From the NCBI RefSeq assembly GCF_965638725.1, contig NC_134982.1, positions 46,919,182-46,983,181 on the forward strand: a stretch of 64,000 bases of DNA. The letters are read 5' to 3'. The stretch's first letter is position 1. Each line of letters begins with the position of its first letter. This DNA comes from Aptenodytes patagonicus (Eukaryota; Chordata; Aves; Sphenisciformes; Spheniscidae). Made by a program: the position numbers and the translations under genes. The notes below the pieces were generated by a model that was not told the DNA's origin, made no database searches, and worked only from the letters and a program-made list of their open reading frames with translations. Below are positions 1-11,720 of the stretch, piece after piece.

Positions 1-413
1 GTTAACAATTTCTGAAATAAAGATTAACTTCTAGATGCATGAAGGCAATTGATACACTTCTAAAGTTACTGTTTCAGGTGGTCAGCACATTTGACAAGGC
101 AGGACTATATAAACCAAACTTTGTTGCACGTGTCAGGATTCCCTTTGTAATCAGGATGATGTTCGGAAAGTTTGCTTATTTCAGCGAAAAAGTTGTTTCT
201 GAAATTCACTTTATTAGAAAAAGTTAGGTCTTACGGCAAGTGAATGCCAGATGGAAGCGTAAAGGTCCATCACAAGGGGAACTCCTTAGACGTGAATATA
301 CATCATGAATGCATTAGACCTCCATTTAAAAAAAACAAAACAAAAAAAGCCAATAGTACTGTTATTCTCACCAGAGTAGAATTACAAATGGATGTTTTCT
401 GTGCTTCTGTAAG
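1..413 (+). other. DAPK1: DAPK1 intron (3' part)
   Basis: This is the tail of the intron in front of the first DAPK1 exon in the window. It ends in a pyrimidine-rich stretch and AAG at 411-413, a normal acceptor. I see no coding homology. A 62-codon open frame at 39-227 has no recognisable protein similarity and no splice support. Confidence 0.7.
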
Positions 414-602
414 ACTTGTCCACCTATGACTCATCTGTGTGAAAAAGTAATCTCCACACTGCCTTCATGGAGAAAAATGAATGGACCCAACCAGCTGATG
501 TCCTTGCAGCAGTTTGTATATGATGTACAGGAACAGCTTAATCCCCTAGCAAGTGAAGATGACCTACGGCATCTTGCACAGCAGTTGCATAGCATAGGAG
601 AA
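414..602 (+). CDS. DAPK1: DAPK1 penultimate coding exon
   Basis: This exon has 63 codons in phase 0 on both sides. The acceptor is ...CTGTAAG and the donor is GTAAGT at 603. It encodes a segment including MTHLCEK, LPSWRK and NQLMSLQQFVYDVQ, matching the end of the ROC domain and start of COR in vertebrate DAPK1. The donor is certain from the protein match. The exact acceptor base is slightly less so, because the first codon reads Thr where human has Val. Confidence 0.9.
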
Positions 603-2463
603 GTAAGTGTTTTTATTGTTTTTAAATTGCATATCTTTATTAGCAAGGTACTGCTCTGGTAGAATATTGCTTAATGGGATTTAAGCAAATGGCTATGGTT
701 TGGTTTGCTTTTTTTTTCCTCCTCCCTCGTAAGACATCATAAGAAGTAGAGACTGGTTAATAATGCTCTTTGTTATCGGTATTGTCTTGTGGCTCTTATT
801 TCATTCAACATTATTTCTTTGAGACAGGAAGGATTGCAGTTTATTGCTATAGTTGTAAGAATATAAAATACCCAGAAAATATAAGTATCATCTTAAATGA
901 GGTAGTGCCTAATGTGTTCACTGCGTGTGAGAAATTTATGTGTGTCCATTAGAAATTGAATCGTAGGATAACACCTTTGCATAAATAGCTTGCAGGGCAT
1001 GGCTAGGCTTTACTGCTGTTGGGCTCTAGTGACTTCCTTACTAGTGGAAATCAAGAACAAGATCTGCTCTTTGTTCTGAATACTTGGAAGAAATTAAAAT
1101 GCACTGTTTGTTTTTCTCCTGTCAGCAGTGTTAATTAAATGATTGGGTCAGTAAGTTAGGCAAGAGAGAACGTGGGTTATCATCTTGTACTTCACAAGAT
1201 GTAAATAGTAACTTTCATATTTATAAACAGATTAACATTATGCAGAGTGAAACTGTCCAAGATGTTGTGCTTCTGGATCCTCGCTGGCTCTGTTCAAATG
1301 TCCTTGGAAAAATCCTGTCAGTGGAGAACCCAAAAGCCCTCCATCACTATAGAGGTCGGTACACTATAGAGGACATCCAGCGTCTGGTGACAGATAGTGA
1401 TGTGGAAGAACTGATACCGATCTTGGATGCCATGGATATTTGTGCAAGGGACCTTAGCAGTGGAGCAATGGTGGATATTCCTGCTCTCATAAAGACTGAC
1501 AATCTCCACAGGTCTTGGACAGATGAGGAGGATGAGGTGCTGATTTATGGTGGTGTTAGAATCGTTCCTGTGGAACATCTTACCCCATTTCCTTGTGGAA
1601 TTTTTCATAAAGTTCAGGTGAATCTTTGCAGGTGGATTCATCAGCAAAGCACAGAGGGAGATGCTGATATACGTCTGTGGGTAAATGGATCAAAGATTAT
1701 GAATCGTGGAGCTGAGCTTTTAGTGCTGCTGGTCAACCATGGTCAGGGTATAGAGGTTCAGGTTAGAGGACTGGAAACAGAGAAGATCAAGTGCTGTTTA
1801 CTCCTGGATTCTGTATGCAGCACCATTGATAACTTAATGGCCACAACCTTACCAGGCCTTCTGACCGGGAAATACTACCTTAGTCCTCAGCAGCTGAGGG
1901 AACATCATGAACCAGTAATGGTCTACCAGCCTAGAGACTTTTTCCGTGCACAGAGTCAAAAGGAGACATCACTAACTAACACTATGGGGGGATATAAAGA
2001 GAGCTTTAGCAGTATACTGTGTTTTGGGTGTCTTGATGTCTACTCCCAGGGAAGCCTAGGAATGGATATTCATGTTTCCGATCTGAATCTACTTACCAGG
2101 AGAAAACTAAGTCGACTTTTGGATCCACCTGATCCTATGGGCAAAGATTGGTGCCTTCTGGCCATGAACCTGGGCCTCCCTGATCTTGTTGCAAAGTACA
2201 ATACAAATAATGGAACACAAAATGACTTTCTCTCAAGCCCAGTCCATGCCCTTCTGCAGGAGTGGAGTAATGCTCCTGAGAGCACTGTAGGTATCCTAAT
2301 GTCTAAGCTGAGGGAATTAGGTCGCAGAGATGCAGCAGACTTTTTACTGAAGGCATCTTCTGTATTCAAAATAAATTTAGATGCTAATGGTCAAGAGGCT
2401 TATGCTTCCAGTTGCAATGGTGGCACATCGTATAACTCTATTAGCTCTGTAGTGTCACGGTAA
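414..2463 (+). CDS. DAPK1: Death-associated protein kinase 1, C-terminal part (two last coding exons, 5' partial)
   Basis: DAPK1 is a large calcium/calmodulin-dependent serine/threonine kinase that promotes cell death and autophagy in the cytoplasm and on the actin cytoskeleton. Only its C-terminal third is here: exons 414-602 and 1231-2463, joined in phase 0, giving 473 codons plus the stop. By comparison with human DAPK1 (1430 residues, from memory) this is about residues 958-1430. It covers the end of the ROC-COR GTPase module, the long cytoskeleton-binding region, the death domain (about 2104-2358, starting near TRRKLSRLLD and running through KLRELGRRDAADFLLKAS) and the short serine-rich tail ending SISSVVSR. 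Identity to the human protein is very high throughout. The kinase domain, calmodulin segment and ankyrin repeats lie upstream, outside the window. The reading frame is open and intact, so this is a functional gene end. Confidence 0.96.
603..1230 (+). other. DAPK1: DAPK1 last intron
   Basis: This 628-bp intron runs between donor GTAAGT (603) and acceptor TTTATAAACAG (ends 1230). It contains AT-rich unique sequence. I see no repeat or RNA gene in it. Confidence 0.9.
1231..2463 (+). CDS. DAPK1: DAPK1 terminal coding exon
   Basis: This exon has 410 codons and a TAA stop at 2461-2463. It starts INIMQSETVQDV, directly continuing the upstream exon as in human DAPK1. One large exon carries the COR remainder, the region up to SLGMDIH, the death domain and the C-terminal tail, matching the known large last exon of DAPK1. 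No frameshift or internal stop is present. Confidence 0.97.
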   Translation: MNIMQSETVQDVVLLDPRWLCSNVLGKILSVENPKALHHYRGRYTIEDIQRLVTDSDVEELIPILDAMDICARDLSSGAMVDIPALIKTDNLHRSWTDEEDEVLIYGGVRIVPVEHLTPFPCGIFHKVQVNLCRWIHQQSTEGDADIRLWVNGSKIMNRGAELLVLLVNHGQGIEVQVRGLETEKIKCCLLLDSVCSTIDNLMATTLPGLLTGKYYLSPQQLREHHEPVMVYQPRDFFRAQSQKETSLTNTMGGYKESFSSILCFGCLDVYSQGSLGMDIHVSDLNLLTRRKLSRLLDPPDPMGKDWCLLAMNLGLPDLVAKYNTNNGTQNDFLSSPVHALLQEWSNAPESTVGILMSKLRELGRRDAADFLLKASSVFKINLDANGQEAYASSCNGGTSYNSISSVVSR

Positions 2464-3650
2464 GAGCAGATTTTTTGCATGGACATCTTTTCAAACTGCA
2501 GAAAGGATAAAAGATACAGTACAAGAGTTTCTGTGCATTTTCATTTATGAGGTTTTACATCAAAGGATCTTTATCCTTCTCCAGCACCACCTTTCTGTGC
2601 ATAAACTTTCTACTTCTAACTGTGAATTGTTGCTCTTTATCTATTAAAAAGGCTGGTGTACTTCTGGTGTTTTAAAATTATTCCTGATACATAATGTGCT
2701 GCTTAATACTGCCATTTTAACTGGAAAGTTTTAACTTTTGGATTATGTACTGCAACTGTTTTTATAAAATATTTCAATTCTCCCCATAAAAGGTAGGGGG
2801 AGAGGAATAGCACATATTACCTGAAATGTGTATTTCTTACACCCATTCTTTTTTCTTTTCATCGTGTTCTCTGCTTAACATTTTTTTATATTTGTAAGGA
2901 GAGAAATCCACCATTTGTGCTCAATCCGACTGAATTTAAAACCACGTTACTTATAGCTGAAAAAGCGAGTGCCTTTTGCAGAAGGGAGGGTGCAGTTGAT
3001 TTGGATGACCCTGCTGGAGTTACAAGAACATGCTACCTCTGTTTCACTTAAATTGTCTGCATGCTTATCATTGCAAGTGGTGCTTTTTACTTTTAATTTT
3101 TCCTGCACTTCTAAGACATTGGCGATGACTCACGCAGAGCATTCTTGTGCCAGTACTATGGGTATAGACATGTGATACCTAATCAATTTTAATTACAGTC
3201 AAATCATAATGTGAAAATCTCTTAAACTTGCCAATTACCACGCTTCATTATTTCCATGCACCTCAGGTAAAAGTTCATATCCTTATAGAGTTCAAAAAAC
3301 ACAAGTGTTGGATACTGCAGAATAATATTGTATAGCTGTCAGTTGTAATTTGTGTATAACAAAGGTTTTCTACTATTAGATCCTGCATTACTTACTTCCT
3401 GTACTTGAAAACTTTGATGGGGATAAAAACAAAAAGGAAGCAAGGTTTCTTGCAGTGATAACTTTAAAATTGATATGAGGGAATATGACCCATTCTCTGT
3501 TCTAAAAAGCATGTAATTTTAATGGTGCGATGTGTGTTTGTTTATATATATTGTATGTACATATATTAATACTATTTTTTCCTTAATCTTACAATGTAGT
3601 AAAATTTTAAAGGATTTTTCTACAAATAAACTGTTGCTTGTTGCATCCTT
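2464..3650 (+). other. DAPK1: DAPK1 3' UTR
   Basis: About 1.2 kb of AT-rich sequence follows the stop codon and ends just after a canonical AATAAA at 3625-3630 with a T/G-rich stretch beyond. An ATTAAA at 2643-2648 could act as a proximal poly(A) signal. The UTR length is close to that of the mammalian gene. The exact cleavage site is inferred. Confidence 0.75.
3625..3630 (+). terminator. DAPK1: DAPK1 poly(A) signal AATAAA
   Basis: A perfect AATAAA hexamer is followed within 10-30 bases by a TTG-rich element, a typical cleavage/polyadenylation context. It is the best signal downstream of the DAPK1 stop. Confidence 0.7.
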
Positions 3651-6600
3651 GTCCTTCATATTCTGTAGCTGAAAGGGACCGAAACTTATCTTTTCCTTAC
3701 AGTCACAATCCTGGAGAGGCAGTGCCTGGCTTCTGAAGTTCCAGGAACCTCCTGTTTCACTTCAGGGGGATTTCTCAGTACGCTGGAGGAATATTTATTT
3801 ATTTGTTTACTGCAGAGGCAGTCCCTCTGCAGCAGAGGGATGGCAAGCCAAAGCGGTTTGCTACATAGCTTTTCCTTTGTGATTTTTTACAATGAAAAAC
3901 AAAACAGCAGACGCGAGTCTGTCAGCGAGAATCCTCCAGATCATGCTGTGTTGCAAAGGGGGAGAACACTACGTTAGAGCCTGTGCTGCGGTAATGGGAT
4001 CCTCTCATCACACGAGGGACTGTGCTGCTGCTGCTGCTTATTTAAACTCTCAGCATCACTCACTCATAGCTTCACAGTCTCTGTACGGCACTCTATGCAG
4101 GCAGCGCTGCACAATACCTCCTCCCTCTGTATGCTGCAAAGGAATTAAACGGACTCTTCTTAAAATGCTAGTTGCTGTTTCCCACTGCCTTTCTTTGCAT
4201 ATTTTACCCTTGCTTTATTAAATCCTTCCCCAGGCATCGCTGGGCTCCTTTGTTAAAGTCTTTGAAAAGTCTAGTCCTCAGTGAGAAGTATGGTTAATGA
4301 GCAGTCCTACCCTGAGGTGTCTCTGCTCTGATATTCTGCCTCTGATGAACCGAGTTCAGCATCTCCCACCAGTGCTTAAAGTTGCTCAGCAAAGAGCCCA
4401 GCTTTCCGCAGTCTGTATTTGCCTGTGTTGCTTCATGGCCACCACCACGCTTCACCTTCCAGCTGTGGACGTGTTCAGCACTTCCATCAGATTCTGGTAT
4501 GTGGAGGGGTCTTTCTCATCTTGTAAGACTTTCTGGTTTTCTAGCTGTTTTCTTTAGGCCTGTTCCTCAGGCATCAAACGGGGAGTTACCTTCACTGAGT
4601 CTGTGTGACTGCAGAGAAGTGGGACTTGATTTCACAAGTCCTGTGAGAGCAGAGACTACTGTGAGATCCTTTTCCCATGCAGGGCTGTCAGTGGTGTCTG
4701 TTAGTTTGGGATTTAATTCACCACTGTAGTGCTTGTGGTGGAGTGGCAAGATTTTGAGATACCAGGTAGCTCCTCCCCTGCCTGCCTCCCCAGGTGCTTT
4801 ATGCGTGCTCAAGATGCATGGTCGACTTACCAACATTGATGCAGTGGTCTTTTTCTTTTTTTTCCTTTTTTCTTTTTTTTTTTTTCTCCTCCTAACAGCA
4901 TGTTCCTGACAATTCTCTGCTTCCATTTACCATAAAATGCAGCCCTGAAAGTGTAAATTACTTAGCAGATGCTATGATGGATCTTTCAATGGCAGTAACA
5001 GCCTATTGCATCATTTACAGTTTTCATGGTAATAGGTTTAGGAAAGTGAATCAGTGTCATAGGATAGCTTTGGATTGCTTTCCTGTAAGCCATGTGCCAC
5101 TGACATTAACAAAAAAAAAAAAAAATTATTGTCCTAAATGACAACTTTGATGAAAAAAGATAAGCAAAGTGATGGAAGTGGGCATCCCTTCAGTTGCTTC
5201 ACTTTTACTGATTTCCTGTTTTGTTTTGTGAATGCAACTAGGAGCAGAGCTTCATTCCACAATTTTTAGAACTGTGTTTAAAATGCACTGATCCTGCCTG
5301 ACTCACTCCAGAAATGGAGGAAGTGCAAGTCTTTGCAAGATCAAAAAAGTTGAGCCATAAATATAAATTATGAACAGTTTGTGCAAGGAACATGCTAAGC
5401 TGAGCTTCTGTCGGCGAGGTAAGTGAAGCTGGATGCTAACCATTAGGAGGCTCTCTTCCTTGCACTTCTTTGTAGCTTCAGAGCAGAGCTTCTGAAACAG
5501 TTTTGAAGGTAAAGCTCCAATGTTCATTTTGTCTTCAAAATCCATAACATAGACAAACTCTCAAGCTTGCAACACAGTTGCTCAAGGCCAAGATGCATTA
5601 CAGATGATCTTGCAGTTTAGAAATGTATGTTACTGACATCAGGACTCAAATTCTGAAGAAATTTTCTGAAGAAGATGATAGGGAGGAAGCGAGCATTTTA
5701 GTGCAAACCATTTTTCCAAGTAGACTCTTCTCCCTGGCATGCAACAGCATGCATAGGACAGAAAAGTCCTTCATATTGCTATTTGTATTAGGAACTGGTT
5801 TTACTCCCCGTGGGAGTTTTGCTGCTGACCTGACTGGTGAGTTTGGAAAGCCACAGGATATCAGTGGCTACATGCAAATGATTTTGAGGGTGGGACAAGA
5901 AGGGCATCCAGAGGTGACCTTGGGTGGAGGTGGATATATATGATTTTTCTCGCCTTAAGAGGATGTAAACTGGAGACAGACACAGGTTTTAGGATCCTTG
6001 TGATTCAAATGATTGAGAAAGAGTTATGAAATTACAGGGGTTTAGCAACTCCCAAGTGTCAGAGATTGACAGAGCCAGGAGGCTCAGAAAGGAGACAAAA
6101 CAGAGTTTCCTAAATTGTCAGGTCTCTAAAGAGAGCAGCGGTGAAGCTGTTACAGCTGGCTGTGCTGGAGCCAGCTCCAGGTCCTAAACCTGTGCTGGCT
6201 GCATTGCCCTCTCCAAGGAGAGGTTACCTGTTCATTGCAACCCTTGTATTCCAAAGATGCTGTGTTGCAGCATCATTGTTTAAAACAGGTGCCTCGATTT
6301 GAATCACATCACTATTTCAGCTTTGCCAATGAAATGGAGGAGTCATGCCCAAGTTGTAACTCCAAACAAAGTGAATGAAGCGTGCTGTTGGCTGAAACCT
6401 CTCTTGAGGTCAGAGATGGAGCAGTGCAGTATCTTCTTTGAAGGTGGCCTGAAAGCACTATGTACAATATTAAAATTTATTTCTATTTGACTCTTCGTTA
6501 AACTCAGTCCAGCAGGTCACAAAAAAACATTAAACAGGACCACAGATTCACTCCTGTATCTTTTCAGTCTTTGTCTGACTTGGAAGGCCAAGGCAGTGGG

Positions 6601-9600
6601 CAGAAAAGAGGAAGAAAATCAGTTTTTAACAATGCCTGAGGTACTTGGTTTCCAAAAGGGTTACAGCCAAGCCACTCAGACTTTGCAGGTAGAAGTGTTT
6701 GGGTCTCCAAAAGTCAGGTGAGCTGTAGGTAGAAGAGGACTGATGGTATTCCTCTGTGTGGCTACACCATTTATCATAACAAGCTTTACAGGAACAGTGG
6801 GGCCAGCAGCTAATGCTGCCTCAAAGCCAGATGAGGGTCTCGGTGGACCTGGTTCAGGTTTGCATTAAGCAAATTGACATAGCATTTCTGCACCAGCTAG
6901 ACTACTCTGGGTGAGGTCCAAATACGAAACATGCATATTTAAAGATCGTTCTTCAGTATGCAACCACGTTGCTGAGTCAGTTGGATGTACCTTAAAAATC
7001 ACCGCCCTGCCCTGAGACAGGGCAAACCTAGACTGTCTTGCCCAAGCTCTGGGTCCTGCTGTCACTAAGCCTGGGGCACCTACACAACTAATACGCACTC
7101 ACATCTCCTAGGCAGAGAGAAGACTAGGAAGAATCCTGTGCAGGATGATAAGGTGCCTTGAACAGGAGTAAATGCCTAGGCACGCTGCATCTTACTCACA
7201 TGGGTTTGCTGGCAAAGAGGTGTTGACAGCCTGGGCCCATGCTTCCTCCCTCTGCTGAAACGACGTAGCACCTGCTGCAATAGTTTGAGCATTTCTAGTG
7301 GCTCTGTGTCCAGGTTCAGGAATATGCACTCACGCATCTGCACAGGATCCAAAGAGCGCAGCTCGGTGAGGCATCTTCCCTGCAGACTCAGGCAATGTCA
7401 CAGCTGAGTGTAACTGACCTCAAGAAGCTTCAGGCCGTATGTGTTGGAAGTATAGTCAGGATGCTTCTGCTGCATCTCAGCAGTTGAGGCTGGGGTGGAG
7501 GGTTACCCGGCAAAGGGGTTGGAATTTGCATGAGTGAGTAAGGGCTGGGTGAGACACCAGCATGTGGTGCACAGGGAGGGGAGAATAAAGTGCTTTTCAA
7601 AACTGTTCTCAGAGAAACATGAGAGAGAAGGAAGGGCTCTTGCATTAGGGGGGTAGACTGCTGATGCTCCTGAAAGATTGAGTGTTTATGACTCTCAGTC
7701 ACTGTGTGCTTTGCTTCTTGAGCTGCTCATCGCATTGCAAAATTTGCTATTTTAGCCTGGCCACAAAGAAGTATACTTTGATCATTATAGTCTGTTTCCC
7801 CCTAGAGATGAATCAGTCTCACTTGCACACCCCCTATACAGGACTGCTTACAAGCCAAAATGTATGTAGCGGAGTGAATCAGCTAAGCAAAGGGAGTGCA
7901 GAGAGAAGGGTCATATGCTGGGAACATTGGGATAACATCAGCAAATCCTGCTACCACTAAATTTACCTACAAAGCATTACAACTTTGTAGCATTGGCATC
8001 TTTTATAGTTCTTTGTACTGGTTGCAAATGTGGAAAAAAAATTATTCTGCAGAGTGCTGAGTGCAGTCAACTACTGCTAAGACAAAGCTTTTATTACTGT
8101 GGAAAACAGACGGTACGGGTCTTGAATTTTGTGCTGAAGACAATGTGTCGGTGCACATGAAAGCCAGTGCCAAACCCAGGTGAGTTGCAGGGTAGAACCA
8201 GGTCCTACTTTCCTAAGCCTATAGTGTGGATTATTTCATCATTCCTAAGGTACATATTGGCAGAAGAAGCAGGAAAGAGATTATTTTGGAGGTGTTTCCA
8301 CCCATTAAAGGCTTTGATAGCTAGGATTAGATTCTTTGAGTTGGTTATACATAAGGAATTAAACCACCATTCTCTAAAACTAGAACACTTTGAATCAAAA
8401 TTTTCTGCAGACCCCTGGGGATTGTGTTGACAGCTGGAGAATGTTGTAGCAATTAGCCTGGAAATCGTGAAAGGGGGTGAGTCACTGTAACCAAATTAGC
8501 ATCAGATAGGATAGGCTAAATTTCTTGGCTTGCTCACAGTCAGAAGGAAATATCGCTAGCAGCTGTTAGACCTGGCAGTCAAGTGCCAGTAAAGATTTCA
8601 GAGGAAGCTTGAGGCCTGCAGCATACCTGCGGTATCAGTCTGCTTACAGAGGTTCAGAACGGAGCTGTGTGTGAATGTTTAAACTGACGGATTAACGCAG
8701 TTTCCATGTATGCTTCGGGAACTGAATCAAGGCTCAGAGCTTGGAAGTGCTACCAGGAGGACTGCCAGACCTTTTTATCCCAGGTAGTATTGCCGGGCTG
8801 AGAAGCGCCTTGCAAAGCAGTTGTTGCTGCCTTCTCAGGAAAATATTGGAAGGAACCTTATCTACTAGTGTCAGTTTGGGTGTACAGGATGGGTGTAAAG
8901 AATGAACACAAAGCCAGCAAGTGACCTCCCATTTGCCATTCATCTCCAAGGACCAGTGTCTGTTTGTACTTAGTGAAACAGGGAGAGCATCTTTCCAAGA
9001 GTGGCGGAAGGTCAAGGAGTGTTACAGGAAGAACCACTTCCCCAGCTGTGCCTTAGCACTATGCAGTTACCGTATTTCTTACTATCATGGCTAGGAAAGC
9101 TCTGTAGGAACTCTCGTAGCCACCAAAGAAAGGTGTAAGTGACAGGGAGAAATTCTGGCTTGCTTTATGTATTCTACTTCACTAAGGATATTCAGTTATT
9201 TAAATACTCCAGTCTTCCATGCTAGTGCAGTAGTTTCACAATTCCCCTACCGGACCCCACCTTTCTGCTTTAAATTACTCACCACAGGAAAGAGTGCTAC
9301 GTCACTCATGCAAAATGCCATCTGCAGCACCAGGCGAGTCAGGTATTGCACGGAGGAAGAGCACAGGTCACAGCAAATGGACGTGGCGGCTGCTGTCGCT
9401 GGCCAGATAAATGCATATTTTTTATTATGGTCTTAGGGCCTCTCTCTACTGTCAGTCTAACCATGCTCCTGACTCCAGCACAGTTCAGCTGTGCAGTGTG
9501 GATGTGATCTCTCTGGATTTCTCGTGGCACTAGCAGCAAACACAAAATATCACATTTATTAGAGAGACTAGAGGGGAGATTGTTTTATGCTTTTCTTCTA

Positions 9601-11390
9601 GTGTGATTGACTTGAAGCATCTATCACATTCCACCAGTGAGCTCAGGAACAGGCATTGTAGGCACAAAGGGATCTCTCTGAAACTTGGGTTTGACATTGA
9701 TGTGTGTTTGTATAAAGCTCAGCACCACTGCGTTAAGCAGTAAGGGGGACATTCCTGCCTTGCTCAGTGTTCATTGGGCTCCACTTTTTCTCTTTTATTC
9801 TAAGAAGTGAAGCTGGTTTCTAGACAAGTGCTGGAAACCACTTGTTTTCAGCAAGAGTTTATCATCTCCATCTCTGGTCCACATTGTTTCTAGGATGTGG
9901 TTTCAATGAAATCTCTAAAAGAAGTGTTTTCCCCAATGGAGAAACAAACCCTTTGGCAGCAATTTTCTACTCATAGAAGCTGCTAATAGAGACTGCCGCT
10001 GACTGTTACTTTGACTGGTAAGTGAAGTAATATGCAAATTGTTTCTGTCATTAGAAGAATTAGTTTCAAAACCTGATAGAATAACCTCCTTTAATCCACT
10101 ATCAATCTGGAGCCACAACTCCTTGTTATGCATCTACATAGTAACTACCACAACGGAGTCATGACTTCTGTATGCCTCTGTATAATAGATAGAAATGAAC
10201 GATGACTACCTTCCCTAACAAGCATTTAGAGACTTGTAGATCCATGTGTACTCAGTAGGTGTGAAGCCTGTGGTTCCTTCTACAGGTGGTCAGACCTACA
10301 AGGACTGCTTATGCCACAGCAACTTTATTGTTAATATCCACCAGGCCCAGAGCCACATTTTGCGTAAGTTGAAGCCAAGATTTCCATTTGTAGCTTGGAG
10401 GAACTGACCCGCAGACCTGCTCTCAGTCCTACTCAAGGGCTTGCGTTTCTCTGCCTATCCTTTTACTCCTGTTATCTGCCCACAGCTCCACATGTTTATC
10501 GAGCGGAGGTGAGCCTCAAAAATAAAGTGTGCAAACAGTGCTAATGATGATTTTGAGAAGCTGTAAGATCAGTAAGGTCATTTCAGTTGCAACCACAAGC
10601 TGTTTTTATTCTCTTTCTGCAACTTCCAGTTTAAAAAAATAAAAAACTGCCAAGTAAAGTCATTTGTCTTTTTGAATCTAGGAAACATAACAGAGTCTAG
10701 AAAGCTTGTAGTCTAAGCGATTGGGGCTATATTCTGAAATATAACTATTAAGAAATTGGTCTGGAATTGCTCACTGGAAACATTATCCAAGAGCACTGTC
10801 TCTCTCTGCAAGCGAGAGTCCGACTTCTCCCTCCTCTGCTTGGTAGAAATGTTTCCTGTCTTTGCCCAGCAGAGGAGTCTCTACATCGGACCACTGTTGG
10901 CCAACAGAATAACCAGCAGATACATGCATCTCCTCGCAAATATGATTATCGCATGTGGCTCTGGGTCGCTATCAATGCTTGAGGGTGCTTCCCAACACTT
11001 ACAAATCCCAGCTGGAGACATACTGTGTAGGTGCACATTTCTGTAATTTAGACAAGGCCTCCATTAGCACTGCCAACAACAGCGACTTCTTGACGTGCTG
11101 TGTTGCCATCAGGCAGGGTGTGGTGGTAGGTTATTAAACTGCCTCTGTCACTTAGTTTTCATCTGACACATGCTTAATTGTGAGGATGTCCTTCCTCTTG
11201 TTGGCGTTTGAATCAGTCCAACTGTTGATGAGGAATGTTGTTCAAATTGTGTTACAGTAAAAATTATTTACAGCTACAGCCGTAGTGTTATGGTAGAGCC
11301 AAGTTCAGACTCTTAACGTGTTGTCCCCTCACATTTCCCAGCATTAGCCAGGGGTGGCACCGTCTTATTCCTGATGGGCAGAGACATGGT
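3651..11390. other. Intergenic, no supportable gene
   Basis: This stretch follows DAPK1 and holds unique-looking sequence with short simple repeats: a pyrimidine tract at 4850-4892 and an A-run near 5109-5124. Open frames here are all under 120 codons, lack splice support and resemble no family I know. I see no tRNA-like or transposon-like structure. Confidence 0.6.
4850..4892. repeat. Polypyrimidine (T/C) tract
   Basis: About 43 bases consisting almost only of T and C, mainly T-runs broken by single C or CC. It is low-complexity DNA. The minus-strand open frame reading through it gives a lysine/arginine-rich stretch that is an artefact of this tract. Confidence 0.85.
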
Positions 11391-11720
11391 GGTTGGTGTG
11401 GCCAAGGGACTGTCCTGGACTCACCCATGAAGAGATGAGGACTGCAGTGTAAGCCATAAGAAAGAGAGACTTTATTCAGTCTTATCTGTCACCTCAGGTT
11501 ATTTCTATTAATTATATGAAAGGGAGCTGGCGATGAGAGTAGAACAGGAATGTGAAAAATAAGGAAATCTGCGAACTCATTGGCTTCTTGACCTTGCCAT
11601 ATGGTTGGGGACATTAAGTATAGCTGTTGATCAAAGATGCGGTGTTCAGATGCCAAGGACTGAAATTAGAGTCTAGGGTCAAAAAAAGGTTGGTGTTCTT
11701 GCACAAGGAACAAATTTCAC
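11391..11720 (-). mobile_element. Possible LTR fragment, minus strand (weak)
   Basis: Read on the minus strand, this stretch has the order of a retroviral-type promoter and terminator in a compact space: CCAAT (11583-11579), an ATATAAT box (11517-11511), then AATAAA (11476-11471) followed by a pyrimidine-rich segment. The spacings suit an LTR. I cannot fix the edges, find no target duplication and do not recognise the family, so this could be chance. Confidence 0.25.

Noticed and set aside
39-227. 62-codon open frame in front of the first DAPK1 exon
   Set aside because: No match to the DAPK1 segment that precedes the next exon in human, and no splice sites in that frame. It lies in the intron.
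4567-4926. Minus-strand frame with a Lys/Arg-rich stretch
   Set aside because: The basic stretch is just the translation of the T/C tract at 4850-4892.
5623-5943. 106-codon open frame in the DAPK1-CTSL interval
   Set aside because: No family resemblance, no promoter, no splice context. The length is expected by chance in 28 kb.
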